The position numbers were made by a program, and so were the translations under genes. This document shows, piece by piece, positions 1-8,778 of a DNA stretch of 45,064 bases. Under the pieces are notes generated by a model. It worked only from the letters and a program-made list of their open reading frames with translations, did no database searches and was not told the origin of the DNA. How positions within the stretch are numbered: position 1 is the first letter of the stretch; every line of letters starts with the position of its first letter. Source of the stretch: Kamptonema formosum PCC 10802 (GTDB lineage Bacteria; Cyanobacteriota; Cyanobacteriia; Cyanobacteriales; Oscillatoriaceae); contig NZ_KB235948.1 of assembly GCF_000332335.1 (NCBI RefSeq), positions 6,748,944 through 6,794,007 on the forward strand, in the 5' to 3' direction.

Positions 1-138
1 CGTAAGGGTGATGGGGAACCGGGAGTCAAGACAATTTGGCGTGGGCTGTGTAGACTCCATGATATTGCCTCTACTTGGCAACTGAGGGACTCTGGCCACC
101 CCAAAGAGGTGATGGACTTCCAAATGGGCTATACATAA
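1..138 (+). pseudogene. IS4-type transposase, C-terminal end (cut by window edge)
   Basis: The frame is open from the first base to TAA at 136-138 and encodes 45 residues, including IWRGLCRLHDIASTWQL. This resembles the conserved C-terminus of IS4-family (DDE) transposases common in cyanobacteria. The catalytic part lies outside the window, so it is unclear whether the full gene is intact. It differs from the IS at 17650-18814. A perfect palindrome CCCGCTAGCGGG follows at 172-183, but I could not identify the terminal inverted repeat of this element. Confidence 0.6.
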
Positions 139-246
139 ATCTTCATTAAGAAAGATGTGGGTAATGGATAGCCCGCTAGCGGGGAGGGGGAGTGTTTTCT
201 TGTTCCTAGGCGGAGTCGGAACTGGGAGGATCCGCTTCCTCCCGTA

Positions 247-829
247 TTGAGAGGGGTGCGCGGTATCTGGTACAATAAATTTACTCGAAGTTTCACTAAG
301 ATCCTGGCGATTGGAAATCGCAGCTATACAAACAAAGCCCGCCTGCGCGGGCTTAAGAATGCTTTCATCTCTCGTTTTCTCGTTCCCAGGCGGATGGAAC
401 AGCTGGGAGGCAAAGCCTCACCCCTGATTGAGAGGGGTGCGCGGTATCTGGTACAATAAATTTACTCGAAGTTTCACTAAGATCCTGGCGATTGGAAATC
501 GCGGCTATACAAACAAAGCCCGCCTGCGCGGGCTTAAGAATGCTTTCATCTCTCGTTTTCTCGTTCCCAGGCGGATGGAACAGCTGGGAGGCAAAGCCTC
601 ACCCCTGATTGAGAGGGGTGCGCGGTATCTGGTACAATAAATTTACTCGAAGTTTCACTAAGATCCTGGCGATTGGAAATCGCGGCTATACAAACAAAGC
701 CCGCCTGCGCGGGCTTAAGAATGCTTTCATCTCTCGTTTTCTCGTTCCCAGGCGGATGGAACAGCTGGGAGGCAAAGCCTCACCCCTGATTGAGAGGGGT
801 GCGCGGTATCTGGTACAATAAATTTACTC
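247..829 (+). repeat. Tandem 181-bp repeat, 3 full units plus partial fourth
   Basis: Units run 247-427, 428-608 and 609-789, with a partial copy 790-829. They are almost identical (one visible change in unit 1, AATCGCAGC versus AATCGCGGC). Each unit contains a promoter-like element at its start, a dispersed palindromic repeat of the GCTATACAAAC...GCCCGCCTGCGCGGGC family and a CTCGTTCCCAGGCGG module. The 70-residue open frames in each unit share one sequence because they are translations of the repeat, and are not taken as genes. Confidence 0.9.
790..819 (+). promoter_or_regulatory. Probable purT promoter (last of four tandem copies)
   Basis: TTGAGA at 790-795 and TACAAT at 814-819 are separated by 18 bp, and TGG directly before the -10 box gives an extended -10 (TGn). 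The expected start of transcription is near 826, about 30 bases before the purT ATG. The same element occurs at 247-276, 428-457 and 609-638, once in each 181-bp unit. Activity is inferred from consensus only. Confidence 0.55.
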
Positions 830-856
830 AAGTTTTAGAGCGGGGTCAACCAATCA

Positions 857-2029
857 ATGGCAAAATCGATTAAACTGCCTCAAAAATTGATGCTTTTGGG
901 ATCGGGAGAGTTGGGCAAGGAAGTTGTGATCGCGGCTCAACGTCTGGGCAATTATGTTGTTGCCGTTGACCGCTACGCCAACGCACCGGCAATGCAGGTA
1001 GCTGACGCCAGCGAAGTGATTTCCATGCTCAGTGCTGAGGACTTGGAAAGGATTGTCGAGAAACACCGGCCCGATTTCATTATACCAGAGATAGAGGCAA
1101 TCCGCACAGAGAAACTGCTAGAATTTGAGGGGCGAGGCATCACGGTAATCCCGACGGCGAAGGCAACGGACTACACGATGAATCGCGACCGAATCAGGGA
1201 ACTGGCTCACCGGCATCTGGGCGTGCGGACGGCTCAATATGCTTACGCGGCATCGCTGGAGGAGCTGGTTGAGGTTTCGGAGTCGATCGGGTTTCCTAAT
1301 GTGGTGAAGCCGGTGATGTCTTCTTCTGGCAAGGGCCAGTCTGTGGTCAAAGACCGAAGTGAGGTGGAAAAAGCCTGGAATTACGCGATTGAGGGTTCCA
1401 GGGGCGACACCCAAAAGGTGATTGTTGAGGAGTTCATCAATTTTGAGATAGAGATTACTTTGCTGACTGTTAAGCAGTGGGACGCCCCGACGATTTTCTG
1501 CCCGCCCATCGGGCACCGGCAAGAGCGCGGAGACTATCAAGAATCTTGGCAGCCGGCGGGGATTTCTGAGGCGCAGGTTTTGTCAGCGCAGGCGATTGCG
1601 AAAAAAGTGACGGATGCGCTGGGGGGTGCCGGCATCTTTGGGGTTGAGTTTTTTATCACGAAAGATGAGGTGATTTTCTCGGAACTTTCGCCCCGCCCCC
1701 ACGATACAGGGATGGTGACGCTTATTTCGCAGAATCTCAATGAGTTTGAGTTGCACCTGAGAGCGGTTTTAGGGCTGCCGGTGCCCAAGATTGAGCAGCT
1801 GGGAGCTTCCGCGAGTGCGGTGATTTTAGCGAAGGAGCATTCGGATTCGATTTCCTTTGAGGGGGTGGCGGAGGCTCTGGCGGAGCCTGATGTAGATTTG
1901 CGGCTGTTTGGCAAGCCGGATTCCCGTCCTTTTCGGCGGATGGGGGTGGCTCTGGCGAAGGGGAGCAATGTTGAGGAGGCGCGGGAAAAGGCGGCGCGGG
2001 CGGCGAGTAAAGTCAGAATTGTCAGGTAG
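857..2029 (+). CDS. purT: Formate-dependent phosphoribosylglycinamide formyltransferase (PurT)
   Basis: The 390-residue protein makes formyl-GAR from GAR, formate and ATP in step three of cytosolic purine synthesis, the folate-independent alternative to PurN. It is an ATP-grasp enzyme. Visible family motifs are the N-terminal [12 protein letters not shown] loop, [13 protein letters not shown], the ATP-grasp segment [29 protein letters not shown], and the metal/ATP-binding stretch [19 protein letters not shown]. Length matches E. coli PurT (392). The ATG at 857 aligns with the family start. It stands alone behind the tandem promoter repeats and is followed by a strong hairpin at 2052-2082. Nothing appears damaged. 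Confidence 0.96.
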   Translation: MAKSIKLPQKLMLLGSGELGKEVVIAAQRLGNYVVAVDRYANAPAMQVADASEVISMLSAEDLERIVEKHRPDFIIPEIEAIRTEKLLEFEGRGITVIPTAKATDYTMNRDRIRELAHRHLGVRTAQYAYAASLEELVEVSESIGFPNVVKPVMSSSGKGQSVVKDRSEVEKAWNYAIEGSRGDTQKVIVEEFINFEIEITLLTVKQWDAPTIFCPPIGHRQERGDYQESWQPAGISEAQVLSAQAIAKKVTDALGGAGIFGVEFFITKDEVIFSELSPRPHDTGMVTLISQNLNEFELHLRAVLGLPVPKIEQLGASASAVILAKEHSDSISFEGVAEALAEPDVDLRLFGKPDSRPFRRMGVALAKGSNVEEAREKAARAASKVRIVR

Positions 2030-2051
2030 GAGAGGTACTGAGAAACATTGA

Positions 2052-2082
2052 GAAACCCGGTTTCTTAAAGAAACCGGGTTTC
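2052..2082. terminator. Palindromic repeat family B, likely purT terminator
   Basis: GAAACCCGGTTTC (2052-2064) and GAAACCGGGTTTC (2070-2082) form a perfect 13-bp stem with loop TTAAA. The same palindrome, or its reverse orientation, recurs at 32427, 34156 and 37743 just after genes, with a degenerate half at 4729. No T-tract follows, so termination is inferred from position. Confidence 0.6.
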
Positions 2083-2103
2083 AGGGGCGTATAATTTCAC
2101 TTT

Positions 2104-2188
2104 TGAAGTAAAATTAATCAGGTAAATACGAAACGGCTGCCCCTGGTTTTTTGTTCTCACGGTTGCGCTTGATGTTAATCTTACTTCA
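2104..2188. repeat. 85-bp element bounded by inverted repeats, upstream of ABC gene
   Basis: TGAAGTAAAATTAA at 2104-2117 is matched 13 of 14 by the reverse complement of 2175-2188. The similarity continues outward as ATTTCA on both sides, so the right arm reaches across the ATG at 2189. It may be a small MITE-like element or a long-range operator. No clear target duplication was seen. Confidence 0.4.
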
Positions 2189-4015
2189 ATGAAATCCCAA
2201 ATCCCAAATCCCAAATCCCAAATCGACCCCCCCTCCCGGCGGAAACTCCCAAAAACGGCGCACCCCCTGCGGCGTCTGCTCGACTACGGGCACAAGTACC
2301 GACTGCAAATCTGGCAGGCAACGGTGTGTTCCCTCCTCAATAAACTCTTCGACTTGGCACCCCCCGGCTTAATCGGAGTCGCTGTCGATGTGGTCGTCAA
2401 AAAACAAGACTCCCTCATCGCTAAGCTCGGCGTTAAAGATATCTACGGGCAATTCGTAATCCTGTCGGTTCTCACCGTTATCGTTTGGATACTCGAATCC
2501 GTATTTGAGTACGCCTACGCCCGTCTGTGGCGCAATATCGGTCAGAACATCCAGCACGATTTGCGCCAGGATGCCTACCGGCACATGCAAGAACTGGAGC
2601 TCGCTTATTTTGAGGAGCGCAGCACCGGCGCGCTGATGTCTGTACTCAGCGACGACATCAACCAACTGGAGCGCTTTCTCGACTTTGGAGCCAATGAAAT
2701 CCTCCAGGTTACTGCCACAGCGATCATTATTGGCGGCGCTTTCTTTATTTTAGCTCCCAGCGTGGCGTGGATGGCAATGCTGCCCATGCCGTTTATCCTG
2801 TGGGGTTCAGTTTGGTTTCAGCGCCTCCTCGCCCCCCGATACGCTGAGGTGCGGGAAAAAGTCAGCCTGCTCAACGGACAGCTGGGCAATAATCTCACCG
2901 GCATCACCACGATTAAAAGCTTTACCGCCGAAGAGTACGAAGCGGGGCGCATTCAGCGAGAGAGCGAAGCCTACCGGCAAAGCAACCACCGCGCTATCGC
3001 CCTTTCTGCTGCCTTCGTGCCGCTGATTCGGATGATAATTTTAGCCGGCTTCACCGCACTGCTGCTCTATGGCGGGATGGAAGCAGTTGCCGGCAAAATG
3101 TCTGTCGGCACCTACAGCGTGCTAGTCTTTCTCATCCAGCGGTTGCTGTGGCCTTTAACCCGACTGGGAGAAACCTTCGACCAGTATCAGCGGGCGATGG
3201 CTTCCACCAGGCGGGTGTTCAATTTGCTCGACACTCCGATTGCCATTCATCCGGGAGACAAACCGCTATCTGTCGCCTCAGTTCGGGGCGAGCTGGAATT
3301 GCGGAATGTGACTTTTGCTTACCGGGATAGAGCGCCGGTGATTAAGAATCTCTCCCTGCACATTCCCGCCGGCAAAACTATCGCGATTGTCGGCTCCACC
3401 GGCTCCGGAAAAAGCACCTTAGTCAAACTCCTGCTGCGGCTGTACGAAATTGAATCTGGCAGCATCACCCTGGATGGCGTTGAGTTGCGCGAACTGAATC
3501 TCAAAGATTTGCGCCGCTCCATTGGCTTAGTCAGTCAGGACGTGTTCTTATTTCACGGCACCGTCGCCGAGAATATCGCCTACGGCACATTTGACGCCGC
3601 GCCGGCAGATATAATAGCTGCAGCGAAAGTTGCTGAAGCTCACGACTTCATCACGCAACTCCCGCACCAATATGAGACAATTGTAGGCGAGCGGGGGCAG
3701 AAATTGTCAGGGGGGCAGCGGCAAAGACTCGCCATCGCGCGAGCAGTTTTGAAGAACCCGCCGGTGCTCATCCTCGATGAGGCGACCTCTGCAGTGGATA
3801 ACGAGACAGAAGCTGCGATTCAGCGCTCTTTGGAGCGGATTATCCAGAACCGGACTGCGATTGCGATTGCTCACCGGCTCTCCACTGTGCGAAATGCCGA
3901 TTGCATTTATGTCATGGAACATGGGAAACTGGTAGAGTGGGGCCGGCACGAAGAACTCCTCGAACAGCACGGGATATATGCCGGTCTCTGGCGGGTGCAA
4001 ATGGGCGTAAGATGA
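2189..4015 (+). CDS. ABC transporter, fused permease and ATP-binding protein
   Basis: The 608-residue half-transporter of the ABCB/MsbA-like exporter class is expected to work as a membrane homodimer; its substrate is unknown. An N-terminal six-helix membrane domain covers roughly residues 35-340. The nucleotide-binding domain follows: Walker [10 protein letters not shown] near 402-410, signature [14 protein letters not shown] near 505, Walker [14 protein letters not shown] near 525-536 and H-loop IAIAHRLST near 557. All motifs look intact. The first twelve residues (from [12 protein letters not shown]) are encoded by AAATCCC heptamers and no ribosome binding site is visible, so the N-terminus is doubtful. 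No in-frame ATG occurs near the start of the conserved part, so the true start may be a rare codon or this ATG. Confidence 0.9.
   Translation: MKSQIPNPKSQIDPPSRRKLPKTAHPLRRLLDYGHKYRLQIWQATVCSLLNKLFDLAPPGLIGVAVDVVVKKQDSLIAKLGVKDIYGQFVILSVLTVIVWILESVFEYAYARLWRNIGQNIQHDLRQDAYRHMQELELAYFEERSTGALMSVLSDDINQLERFLDFGANEILQVTATAIIIGGAFFILAPSVAWMAMLPMPFILWGSVWFQRLLAPRYAEVREKVSLLNGQLGNNLTGITTIKSFTAEEYEAGRIQRESEAYRQSNHRAIALSAAFVPLIRMIILAGFTALLLYGGMEAVAGKMSVGTYSVLVFLIQRLLWPLTRLGETFDQYQRAMASTRRVFNLLDTPIAIHPGDKPLSVASVRGELELRNVTFAYRDRAPVIKNLSLHIPAGKTIAIVGSTGSGKSTLVKLLLRLYEIESGSITLDGVELRELNLKDLRRSIGLVSQDVFLFHGTVAENIAYGTFDAAPADIIAAAKVAEAHDFITQLPHQYETIVGERGQKLSGGQRQRLAIARAVLKNPPVLILDEATSAVDNETEAAIQRSLERIIQNRTAIAIAHRLSTVRNADCIYVMEHGKLVEWGRHEELLEQHGIYAGLWRVQMGVR
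2192..2224 (+). repeat. AAATCCC heptamer tandem repeat
   Basis: Four and a half copies of AAATCCC overlap the first codons of the ABC transporter gene. Such short tandemly repeated heptamers are a known feature of filamentous cyanobacterial genomes. Because seven is not a multiple of three, a change of one copy would shift the frame if translation starts at 2189. Confidence 0.85.
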
Positions 4016-4040
4016 TAGGGGAACAAATTTAAACGTAAAA

Positions 4041-4135
4041 TCACCTCTCCCCCCTACCCCGCTCGGTACAACAGAGGGGGAAAAATCTCCCCCCACTTCC
4101 GGATCGCCCAGAGGGGGGGTAGGGGGGGTGGGGTT
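4041..4135. repeat. C/G-rich low-complexity dispersed repeat
   Basis: Runs such as CTCCCCCCTACCCC and GGGGGGGTAGGGGGGGTGGGG form an imperfect inverted repeat after the ABC gene. Related stretches lie at 6310-6355, 14370-14425 and 37953-38000. It probably forms a hairpin. No coding function is seen. Confidence 0.6.
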
Positions 4136-4190
4136 TACGGCTAAGTTTATTCATGTCCACCTACTTAGTGCCAGCGACGGAATACAGACC

Positions 4191-4622
4191 ATGATCATGT
4201 TTGGCAGGACCCAGCCGAATGGGGCAGAAAATAACTGGCGACGCCAGCTAGATGAGTTCGTCAAGGCGAACCAGGAAGAATTGGCCGCTTTAGCTTGGGG
4301 GCTATTTCTGGAAAAGGGAGAGGAAATTGATACTGTGGGAATTGACCTCAAGCCGGCACCGCATTTCGTCTACTGTCCCCGAGAGGCTATAGAAACCCTG
4401 AATCGCAAGGTTGACAACCACCTGCAGGAGATTTTGGGGCTTGTTGACAATCACAAACCTGAAAAAGAAGTTCTGATGATCGGGATTGGCAGCGACCAAA
4501 TCAAGCTGATTTATTTTGAGCCGGAACCGGCACCCCCCGCTTGTTTTGAGCGAGTCGCCAAGGATGTCGATACCTTAGTGCAGCATCTGGAGCAGCGCAT
4601 GAAAGAGCAGATCCAGTGCTGA
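4191..4622 (+). CDS. ccmS: Probable beta-carboxysome assembly chaperone CcmS (Slr1911-like)
   Basis: The cyanobacterial protein has 143 residues from the ATG at 4191 (a second ATG is at 4197); the upstream extension to 4128 reads through repeat DNA and is not convincing. Conserved-looking segments are NNWRRQLDEFVKANQEELAALAWGL, split here as NNWRRQLDEF and ELAALAWGL, then GIDLKPAPHFVYCP, EILGLVDNHKPEKEVLMIGIG and IKLIYFEPEP. These recall the small cyanobacterial family named CcmS in Synechocystis, which helps assemble the carboxysome shell. I base the name on memory of the family, not on an alignment. It is soluble, with no signal or membrane segment. No ccm genes are nearby, which is usual for scattered carboxysome factors. 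It is followed by a strong hairpin at 4660-4679. Confidence 0.6.
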   Translation: MIMFGRTQPNGAENNWRRQLDEFVKANQEELAALAWGLFLEKGEEIDTVGIDLKPAPHFVYCPREAIETLNRKVDNHLQEILGLVDNHKPEKEVLMIGIGSDQIKLIYFEPEPAPPACFERVAKDVDTLVQHLEQRMKEQIQC

Positions 4623-4659
4623 GCGATGAGTTCGCAGTCAGGGCTATATACTCACAATA

Positions 4660-4713
4660 CGTCCGGTTAAAACCGGACGCTATACAGACTTTCGCCCGCC
4701 TGCGCGGGCTAAA
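4660..4713. terminator. Two hairpins between convergent genes
   Basis: CGTCCGGTT (4660-4668) pairs with AACCGGACG (4671-4679), and a second palindrome GCCCGCCTGCGCGGGC follows at about 4694, part of dispersed repeat family A. AAATTTTATC follows directly. The position between the ccmS stop and the convergent hydrolase suits a bidirectional terminator. A degenerate half copy of repeat family B is at about 4729-4741. Confidence 0.55.
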
Positions 4714-4754
4714 TTTTATCATATCAAGAAACCTGGTTTCTACTTGGACAGGCA

Positions 4755-5648
4755 TCAGTCAGTATCGCCCATAAAATCTAAAATGTGCTGGGCGGTGATC
4801 TGCGGCTGTTCCAGGTGCGGGAGGTGACCGCAATTTTTAATCCAGATCAGCTGGCTGCGCCGGATTGCTTTCTCAAACTTTGCGGCATAAGCTGTCCCTA
4901 AAATTTTATCATTTTTCCCCCATAAAATCAAGGTCTGCTGCTCAATTTCTGCAAGTTCGTCCGCAAAAGAGCCGTACCCGCCACTCTGGGTAAAAGCAAT
5001 CAGCGCTTGATTCCAGCGGGGCATTTCCAGGTGCAGCGCCGCACACAATTCGGCATCTGGGGAAACAAATTTCGGGTCGCAGTAAGCGGCGAGGCTGATG
5101 CGCCGCCGCACTTTGGGATTGCGCAAAAATTCTGTAGCCAGGTAGCCAAGGGGCGGAAACAGGAATTTGCCGGCAACAGGACGCTTAGCCAAACCGGCAC
5201 TGTCAATGAGGGCGAGCTTTTTGACCGCTTCGGGGTGAGTGAGGGTAAAGTCAATCGCCGCCGCACCCCCCATTGAAACGCCCACCAAAATCACCGGCTG
5301 GTCAATCAGAGTTTTCCAGAAGCAATAAAGATGGGTTTTGATGGCCGTCGGGTTTATGGGGATTTCGGCAAGGCGATCCGTAAAGCCAAAACCCAACAAA
5401 TCGAGCGCCCAGGTTTCGCTGTGTGCGGCAAGGAGGGGCAAGAGGCGGCGGAACTCAAACACGGAGCTGTCGAAACCGTGGAGCAGCAAGATGGGTGTCC
5501 CGCCACTCCCCTGACGGACGAGGGTGGTGGCAACCGGCACCTGGCTCAAAGGAGTGGCAATTGCCTTTCGCTCAATGTTCTGGGCGAGGGCGATGGAGGT
5601 GGGCTCTGTGAGTCGCTCGACTGAGGGGGGTAGAACATTAACTTTCAT
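4755..5648 (-). CDS. Alpha/beta fold hydrolase
   Basis: The predicted soluble hydrolase has 297 residues from the ATG at 5648; an upstream TTG at 5675 is less likely. The oxyanion region is LLLHGFDSS near residue 56, the nucleophile elbow GVSMGG has Ser125, the acid is Asp247 in LWGKNDK and the base is His275 in NCGHLPHLE, so the full triad is present. The lid region around 155-225 resembles other cyanobacterial members of this superfamily. The substrate cannot be told from the sequence. It is transcribed away from the GUN4 gene, with about 150 bp between the starts, and converges on ccmS. Confidence 0.88.
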   Translation of the reverse strand: MKVNVLPPSVERLTEPTSIALAQNIERKAIATPLSQVPVATTLVRQGSGGTPILLLHGFDSSVFEFRRLLPLLAAHSETWALDLLGFGFTDRLAEIPINPTAIKTHLYCFWKTLIDQPVILVGVSMGGAAAIDFTLTHPEAVKKLALIDSAGLAKRPVAGKFLFPPLGYLATEFLRNPKVRRRISLAAYCDPKFVSPDAELCAALHLEMPRWNQALIAFTQSGGYGSFADELAEIEQQTLILWGKNDKILGTAYAAKFEKAIRRSQLIWIKNCGHLPHLEQPQITAQHILDFMGDTD

Positions 5649-5795
5649 GAATCTCAGTGTACCGCAGGCCGTCAAAGATTCATAGAATTTTGTGGGAGGG
5701 CGATTCCCCCCGCAACCCGGGGTGGGTCAGTCCCTTGACGCCGCCAATGCCGGTGGCGCAGTCGTCGTGCGCGCAAACAACAGGAGGGTGCGAGG

Positions 5796-6287
5796 ATGTC
5801 GGAGCGAGATGAACTTCTCTCAACTGTGGGGATAGATTACACTCACTTGCGGAATTTACTGGCCGTTGGGAATTGGAAAGAAGCGGATCTAGAAACCAGC
5901 GCTGTCATGCTTCTGGCAGCCGGTCGGGAGAGAGAGGGCTGGTTCAGCTTAGAATCCATAGAAAAATTACCCTGCGCTGACCTGCTTACTATGGACAGTT
6001 TGTGGGCAAAATACAGCCAAGGTCGCTTCGGCTTCAGCGCCCAAAACCCCATCTATTTTGAAGCGGGACAGGACTTTGAAAAATTTGGCGAGCGGGTCGG
6101 ATGGCGCGTCAGCAACTACTGGCTAAACTACTCAGAACTCACGTTCGATATTTGCGCTCCCACAGGACACCTGCCGTCGGGGGGAATCGGATACCAGCGC
6201 TGGACGAGATGGATAGAGGCGAGTTATTGCTATCTCGCCCACCGGCTCGTGACCTGTAGCGAATCTCTCGCTGAACCGCCCAGATAA
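5796..6287 (+). CDS. GUN4 domain-containing protein
   Basis: The protein has 163 residues and consists almost wholly of a GUN4 domain: YTHLRNLLAVGNWKEADLET, the AGREREGWFSLESIEKLPCADL stretch (split here as GREREGWFSL and EKLPCADLLTMDSLW), then YSQGRFGFSAQ and a FGERVGWRV...WLNYSELTFD end. GUN4 proteins bind protoporphyrin IX and Mg-protoporphyrin and stimulate Mg-chelatase; cyanobacteria carry several paralogues, and whether this short one is the chelatase cofactor or a regulatory relative is not clear. The ATG is preceded by AGGAGGGTGCGAGG, a good ribosome binding site. The C-terminus WTRWIEASYCYLAHRLVTC is consistent with the family. Confidence 0.9.
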   Translation: MSERDELLSTVGIDYTHLRNLLAVGNWKEADLETSAVMLLAAGREREGWFSLESIEKLPCADLLTMDSLWAKYSQGRFGFSAQNPIYFEAGQDFEKFGERVGWRVSNYWLNYSELTFDICAPTGHLPSGGIGYQRWTRWIEASYCYLAHRLVTCSESLAEPPR

Positions 6288-6309
6288 AATTCCGCTGATT
6301 GCCCGCAAT

Positions 6310-6355
6310 AAAACCCTCACCCCCCAGCCCCCTCTCCCATAAAGGGAGAGGGGGA
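6310..6355. repeat. C/G-rich dispersed repeat
   Basis: ACCCCCCAGCCCCCTCTCCC followed by GGGAGAGGGGGAG forms an inverted repeat between the convergent GUN4 and DUF3747 genes. It belongs to the same low-complexity family as 4041-4135. Confidence 0.55.
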
Positions 6356-6364
6356 GTAGTAGTG

Positions 6365-6389
6365 GGGTGCGTTCCGGAGGAACGCACCC
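6365..6389. terminator. Hairpin terminator of the DUF3747 gene
   Basis: GGGTGCGTTCC (6365-6375) and GGAACGCACCC (6379-6389) form an 11-bp perfect stem with a 3-base loop directly at the stop of the minus-strand gene. A related GGGTGCGTTC motif is at about 36683. Confidence 0.55.
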
Positions 6390-7573
6390 TACTGTTCTGC
6401 TTTAACGCAGTTGAGCATCCGCAGGGTTGCTGCAGCTGCGTAGTTGCGGCGAGCCTGCTGATTTGGGTAAAAAGAATTGCCGACTTCATTCAACGGAGAG
6501 GCGACCTTGCAGTAGCCAGACATTTGGCTGATGTTTGCCGCCGCCCAGTGGGTAGAAGTGTCTGAGAAGGTTTTGGGTGTTTCTTTGGGAGTGAGTTCCG
6601 CACTCAGTCCGCGCTGTGTTTTGCCAAATTCCGCAGCGCGGCGCAGCACCGTTACCAGTTCCGCTCGCGTCACCGGCTGCTCGGGGCGAAATGTCCCATC
6701 TTGGTAGCCGCTGACAATCTTGTTATCTCGCGCAAATTGAATCTTGGCAGCGCTCCACCGGGAAGCGTCCACATCGGGATAGGGGCGAGATGCAGCTTGA
6801 CTGGGAACGGTGATATTGACATTAGGCAGCCTTTTGAGCGATTCCACCACTAAAGACACCAGTTGCTCGCGGGTTAAGGTGGCTTGAGGGCGGAAAGTAT
6901 TGTCGTTGAAACCCGCCACGAACCCCAGCGTCACAGCTTCGTCAATTTCTGGAGCGTAGACATCATTCACTACGTCTTTGAACTTTGACGAACTCCCACC
7001 CGGTGCGGTTTCGGGAGTTGCGCCCAGCGCTATGTCACTGGTAAAATAGACGTGGCCTAGGGTTTTTCCGTTGTAGGTTCTTTTGGTAAACCGCCAACCT
7101 GGATCTAGATTTATTTTGAGAAAGCCATCGGCGATGCCATTGGTCTTGCCAATCACAATCGGCGGGGCTTTTGGGTCCTTATTGGAAATCGCGACGAGCT
7201 GGATATCGCCATCGCGGTTAACTAAGTTAAGGGTGTATTGCAATCCAAAGTCTTGCTCCGCCATGCGGAGGGAATAGCCGTTGCTGTCTAAACCGCGCCC
7301 GCAAATGCCGGTGAAGTCAAACTGCAAGAGCAGGGCCTCTACCTTGACGGGGTTGGAGCCACTTTCGCTCCAGCACGGACGCTGGTTGGATATCTGCTCG
7401 ATCAGCAGCAGTTTGTAACTGTTACCGGCAAGGGGCTGAGCGACGGCGATGAATTTGTTTTGGTCAACTTCTTGCTGGCCAAATGTGACAGCGAGCGCCT
7501 GGCTGAAAGCGCTGACGGTCGAGACTGTGGCTGTGGCAAGTGCCACCACAACCAGCCGGAGTGAAGTTTTCAT
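6389..7573 (-). CDS. DUF3747 and S-layer homology (SLH) domain protein, secreted
   Basis: The 394-residue exported protein has a signal peptide at residues 1-28 (MKTSLRLVVVALATATVSTV, then SAFSQALA with an Ala-X-Ala cleavage site). Residues about 30-150 are a cyanobacterial DUF3747 domain: FGQQEVDQNKFIAVA, ISNQRPCWSESGSNPV, FDFTGICGRGLDSNGYSLRMA. The C-terminal half holds SLH repeats beginning FKDVVNDVYAPEI, YPDVDASRW and FSDTSTHWAA, with the typical GFNDNTFRPQATLTREQL and GYQDGTFRPEQPVTRAEL motifs. SLH domains normally tether proteins to cell-wall polymers, so an envelope location is inferred; the DUF3747 role is unknown. It is a single gene ending at a strong hairpin. Confidence 0.9.
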   Translation of the reverse strand: MKTSLRLVVVALATATVSTVSAFSQALAVTFGQQEVDQNKFIAVAQPLAGNSYKLLLIEQISNQRPCWSESGSNPVKVEALLLQFDFTGICGRGLDSNGYSLRMAEQDFGLQYTLNLVNRDGDIQLVAISNKDPKAPPIVIGKTNGIADGFLKINLDPGWRFTKRTYNGKTLGHVYFTSDIALGATPETAPGGSSSKFKDVVNDVYAPEIDEAVTLGFVAGFNDNTFRPQATLTREQLVSLVVESLKRLPNVNITVPSQAASRPYPDVDASRWSAAKIQFARDNKIVSGYQDGTFRPEQPVTRAELVTVLRRAAEFGKTQRGLSAELTPKETPKTFSDTSTHWAAANISQMSGYCKVASPLNEVGNSFYPNQQARRNYAAAATLRMLNCVKAEQ

Positions 7574-7915
7574 GGTGTTTCGTTTTTTTACTCAATGGGT
7601 TGACTTTAGCAGGGATTCGGTAAGTTCCTCAGGGATATGTCTGCGGTTTGTCAAGGTCTTTAAATAACCAGGAGCATACACTGAAGTTTCTCTTATGTCG
7701 AGTCTGCTTTTCAGGACGCCGGCAAGGGGCGAGCCGGCATGGCTTGCGCCCTCCGAATTAACCCGCCCCCCCTTCCCGACCGGCGACCGGCGACCGGCAC
7801 CCTCTACCGTGCCACCCGGTGGGCCTGTTTGGCGAGCGGGTCACACACCCCCCCAATACTACAATTGTGCTACACTAGGCCAGAAAGCGGATTCAGCAGA
7901 CATTAAATAGCATTT
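7574..7915. other. Intergenic region, no gene seen
   Basis: The 342 bases separate two divergent genes and should hold both promoters. The stretch contains short CCGGCGACCGG direct repeats near 7778-7800, and TACAAT (7860) and TACACT (7871) just before the DUF7873-like gene, but neither has a -35 box at good spacing. The 71-codon frame at 7695-7910 is Pro/Arg-rich with no family resemblance. Confidence 0.5.
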
Positions 7916-8647
7916 ATGGCACGCCTGAACCAGATTATTGCGATTGAGAAAGGGATAAAAAACCGGTCAGCTCAAGAGCTGGCGGCGGCGCAGCAAGCGC
8001 TCCAGAAGCCGGCGCTGCAGGCCGGCATCGCCCGCACCTACCGGCCCAAAGACGAAGAGGGCGAGCAGCTGCCGCCTGAGTCCAACAAGGTGCAAGTCAA
8101 GGCGGAGGAGGTGCTGCGCCAGACGGTTGAGATTCTGACCAAGCTGTTTGACGTCACCGCCACGAAGGACTGGACAAACTGTCGCGCCCGTGCGGACGTG
8201 GTGGTGGACGGTCAAACTCTGCTGGCGCAGGTGCCGGTATCTTACCTTCTTTTTTTGGAAAAGCAGCTGGCGGATTTGCAAAATTGTATTAAGAAGCTGC
8301 CGGTGCTTGACCCAGCGGAGACGTGGGCATTTGACCCCTCGGCAGACTGCTGGGCCACAGAGCCGGTGCAAACGGTCCGCACCAAGAAAATCCCCCGCAA
8401 CCACGTCAAAGCTGAGGCGACAGAACACCACCCGGCTCAGGTGGAAGTTTATTACGAAGATGTTACAGTCGGGTACTGGCGGACGGTGAAGTTCTCCGGT
8501 GCCCTGCCGGCGAGCCGGATCAACGAACTGCTCGGGCGCATGGAGCGGCTGCAGCAAGCTGTTAAGTTCGCCCGCGAGGAAGCCAACAGCACCGAAGCAG
8601 AAGAGCAGCGTGTCGCTCAGCGAGTGTTTCAATATTTGCTAGGCTGA
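7916..8647 (+). CDS. DUF7873-like conserved protein of unknown function
   Basis: The soluble protein has 243 residues and begins MARLNQIIAIEKGIKNRSAQEL. Recognisable blocks are YRPKDEEGEQLPPESNKVQ, FDVTATKDWTNCRARADVVV, QVPVSYLLFLEKQL, EHHPAQVEVYYEDVTVGYW and KFSGALPASRINELLGR, followed by KFAREEANS. I recall this family from actinobacteria, their phages and some cyanobacteria, where it has been labelled DUF7873; no activity is known to me. There is no signal, membrane segment or nuclease-type motif. The gene is followed by several hundred bases of hairpin-rich non-coding sequence with a tRNA-like D-arm, which may be functionally linked. The patchy distribution suggests horizontal transfer. 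Confidence 0.75.
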   Translation: MARLNQIIAIEKGIKNRSAQELAAAQQALQKPALQAGIARTYRPKDEEGEQLPPESNKVQVKAEEVLRQTVEILTKLFDVTATKDWTNCRARADVVVDGQTLLAQVPVSYLLFLEKQLADLQNCIKKLPVLDPAETWAFDPSADCWATEPVQTVRTKKIPRNHVKAEATEHHPAQVEVYYEDVTVGYWRTVKFSGALPASRINELLGRMERLQQAVKFAREEANSTEAEEQRVAQRVFQYLLG

Positions 8648-8660
8648 CACTTGCAGGTTT

Positions 8661-8713
8661 TTAAAGTTTGAGTTAATATAGAAAAAGAGTACAAGCTCAA
8701 GCTCAAACTTTAA
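8661..8713. terminator. Long inverted repeat after the DUF7873-like gene
   Basis: TTAAAGTTTGAG (8661-8672) is perfectly complementary to CTCAAACTTTAA (8702-8713), giving a 12-bp A/T-rich stem with a 29-base loop that itself contains further complementarity. It could be a terminator or the 5' stem of a structured RNA extending downstream. Confidence 0.45.
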
Positions 8714-8778
8714 CTTCAACCTGGTTAAAATCCTGCCACCGCCTGGCTTTGCAGCCCCAGTAGGAGCGGGATGAGCCA

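Noticed and set aside
247-821. Three identical 70-residue open frames
   Set aside because: They are translations of the 181-bp tandem unit, include the palindromic repeat and lack ribosome binding sites.
7695-7910. 71-residue open frame
   Set aside because: It is Pro/Arg-rich with short GACCGGC repeats, has no ribosome binding site and no family resemblance.
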